From contig NZ_MSSV01000011.1 of the NCBI RefSeq assembly GCF_002150505.1, positions 1 to 64,000 of the forward strand: 64,000 nt of DNA, given 5' to 3'. The translations under genes were made by a program, and so were the position numbers. Positions 63,536 through 64,000 of this stretch are shown piece after piece. The notes under the pieces were generated by a model. The model saw nothing but the letters and a program-made list of their open reading frames with translations. It was not told the origin of the DNA and did not search any database. Origin of the DNA: Algoriphagus ratkowskyi. Lineage in GTDB: Bacteria > Bacteroidota > Bacteroidia > Cytophagales > Cyclobacteriaceae. Numbering within the stretch: the first letter of the stretch is position 1; every line of letters starts with the position of its first letter.

Positions 63536-64000
63536 TCAACCCAGCTTCTTAATCACCTTAGCAGGATTACCACCTATAACCACATCGGCGGGAAAATCTT
63601 TGGTCACAACCGCACCAGCTGCTATGACGGTTCTTTCGCCTATAGTCACTCCGGGACAAATCACTGCAGATCCACCTATCCAAACATCCGAGCCTATGGT
63701 AATTGGCTTGCCATATTCCCACATTTGGCCTCTTTGAATAGCGTCTAATGGGTGTGTTGCTGGGTAAAACTGCACATTTGGAGCCACAAAAACGCGATCG
63801 CCAAGGGTGACTTTACAGACGTCTAATACGACACAGTTGAAGTTGAAGAAGACATCATCTCCAACTTCAATGTTTGTACCGTAGTCGCAGTAAAAAGGTG
63901 GCTCTACCCAGAAGTTCTTTCCTGCTTTCCCAAAGATTTTTCTGACAAGAGAAACCCTCAAATCAGCATCTTCAGGGTCTGAATCATTGAAAGTTTTCAC
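63536..64000 (-). CDS. Sugar O-acetyltransferase (left-handed beta-helix, Maa/LacA type), partial
   Basis: The frame is open to the right edge of the window, so the 5' end is missing; 155 of roughly 190-200 residues are present. YCDYGTNIEVGDDVFFNFNCVVLD, VTLGDRVFVAPNVQFYPATHPLDAIQR (with the catalytic His) and ITIGSDVWIGGSAVICPGVTIGERTVIAAGAVVTKDFPADVVIGGNPAKVIKKL are the hexapeptide repeats of the acetyltransferase fold. Acetyl-CoA-dependent transfer to a sugar hydroxyl is expected. It lies upstream of the UXS gene on the same strand, separated by a 392-base repeat spacer. Confidence 0.92.
   Translation of the reverse strand: MKTFNDSDPEDADLRVSLVRKIFGKAGKNFWVEPPFYCDYGTNIEVGDDVFFNFNCVVLDVCKVTLGDRVFVAPNVQFYPATHPLDAIQRGQMWEYGKPITIGSDVWIGGSAVICPGVTIGERTVIAAGAVVTKDFPADVVIGGNPAKVIKKLG

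Noticed and set aside
1..64000. CRISPR arrays, rRNA, transposase genes, integrase or other intact mobile elements
   Set aside because: No evenly spaced repeats, rRNA-like sequence, transposase or integrase motifs were seen on either strand.

Overview
The window comes from a Bacteroidota chromosome, most likely Cytophagales/Cyclobacteriaceae (Algoriphagus-like). The evidence is a SusC/SusD pair, many lipoprotein and '...AQ' type signal peptides, a membrane-bound AraC regulator beside a polysaccharide utilization locus (PUL), a CusABC-like efflux operon with His-rich small proteins, AT-rich spacers with little Shine-Dalgarno signal, and several probable TTG starts. The genus is inference. No computation was run: family names rest on reading motifs in the translated sequence.

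Region 1 (1-24277, + strand) is a glycan-use locus: the C-terminal part of a SusC porin, SusD, a sodium/solute symporter, a FAD-dependent oxidoreductase, a large secreted probable (alpha/alpha)6 protein of unassigned family, two paralogous GH31-type enzymes, a discoidin + GH9-like protein, a two-domain SGNH + alpha/beta-hydrolase esterase, and a regulator carrying two extracytoplasmic modules of the kind found on Bacteroides GH32 enzymes, one membrane helix and an AraC DNA-binding domain. A DUF1080 (3-keto-glycoside hydrolase-type) protein and a PVC-type cytochrome c lipoprotein follow. The picture is import through SusCD, trimming by GH31/GH9-like enzymes, de-esterification, and possibly an oxidative (3-keto) step. 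The substrate cannot be read from the sequence.

Region 2 (24.7-34.3 kb) is accessory and partly decayed: a type III topoisomerase, a truncated voltage-gated channel, a frameshifted SRAP (YedK/HMCES) pseudogene, two small unknown genes, an AraC regulator, a YiiX-like cysteine peptidase, a Fic-domain fragment, and an SGNH/MBOAT acetylation pair whose MBOAT gene is frameshifted.

Region 3 (34.6-42.5 kb, - strand) is a heavy-metal efflux operon (His-rich protein, TolC, His-rich lipoprotein, adaptor, HME-RND pump) ending at a clear terminator, followed by a decayed RhuM-Fic gene. The Fic fragment in region 2 is a close second copy of its 3' part.

Region 4 (42.6-64 kb) is mostly housekeeping: a lipoprotein, tRNA-Arg(UCG), sucC, a LolD-like ATPase, a BCP peroxiredoxin, a DMT exporter, pncB-pncA and a thioesterase, a small secreted two-module protein, a lipoprotein ADP-ribosylglycohydrolase overlapping an MTR-kinase-like gene, an LCAD-like acyl-CoA dehydrogenase with acyl-CoA ligase, an APC permease, two sulfatases, UDP-glucuronate decarboxylase, and a partial sugar acetyltransferase. 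Several convergent gene pairs are separated by strong hairpin terminators. Intergenic GA-rich repeats built on GAAGAC units recur three times.
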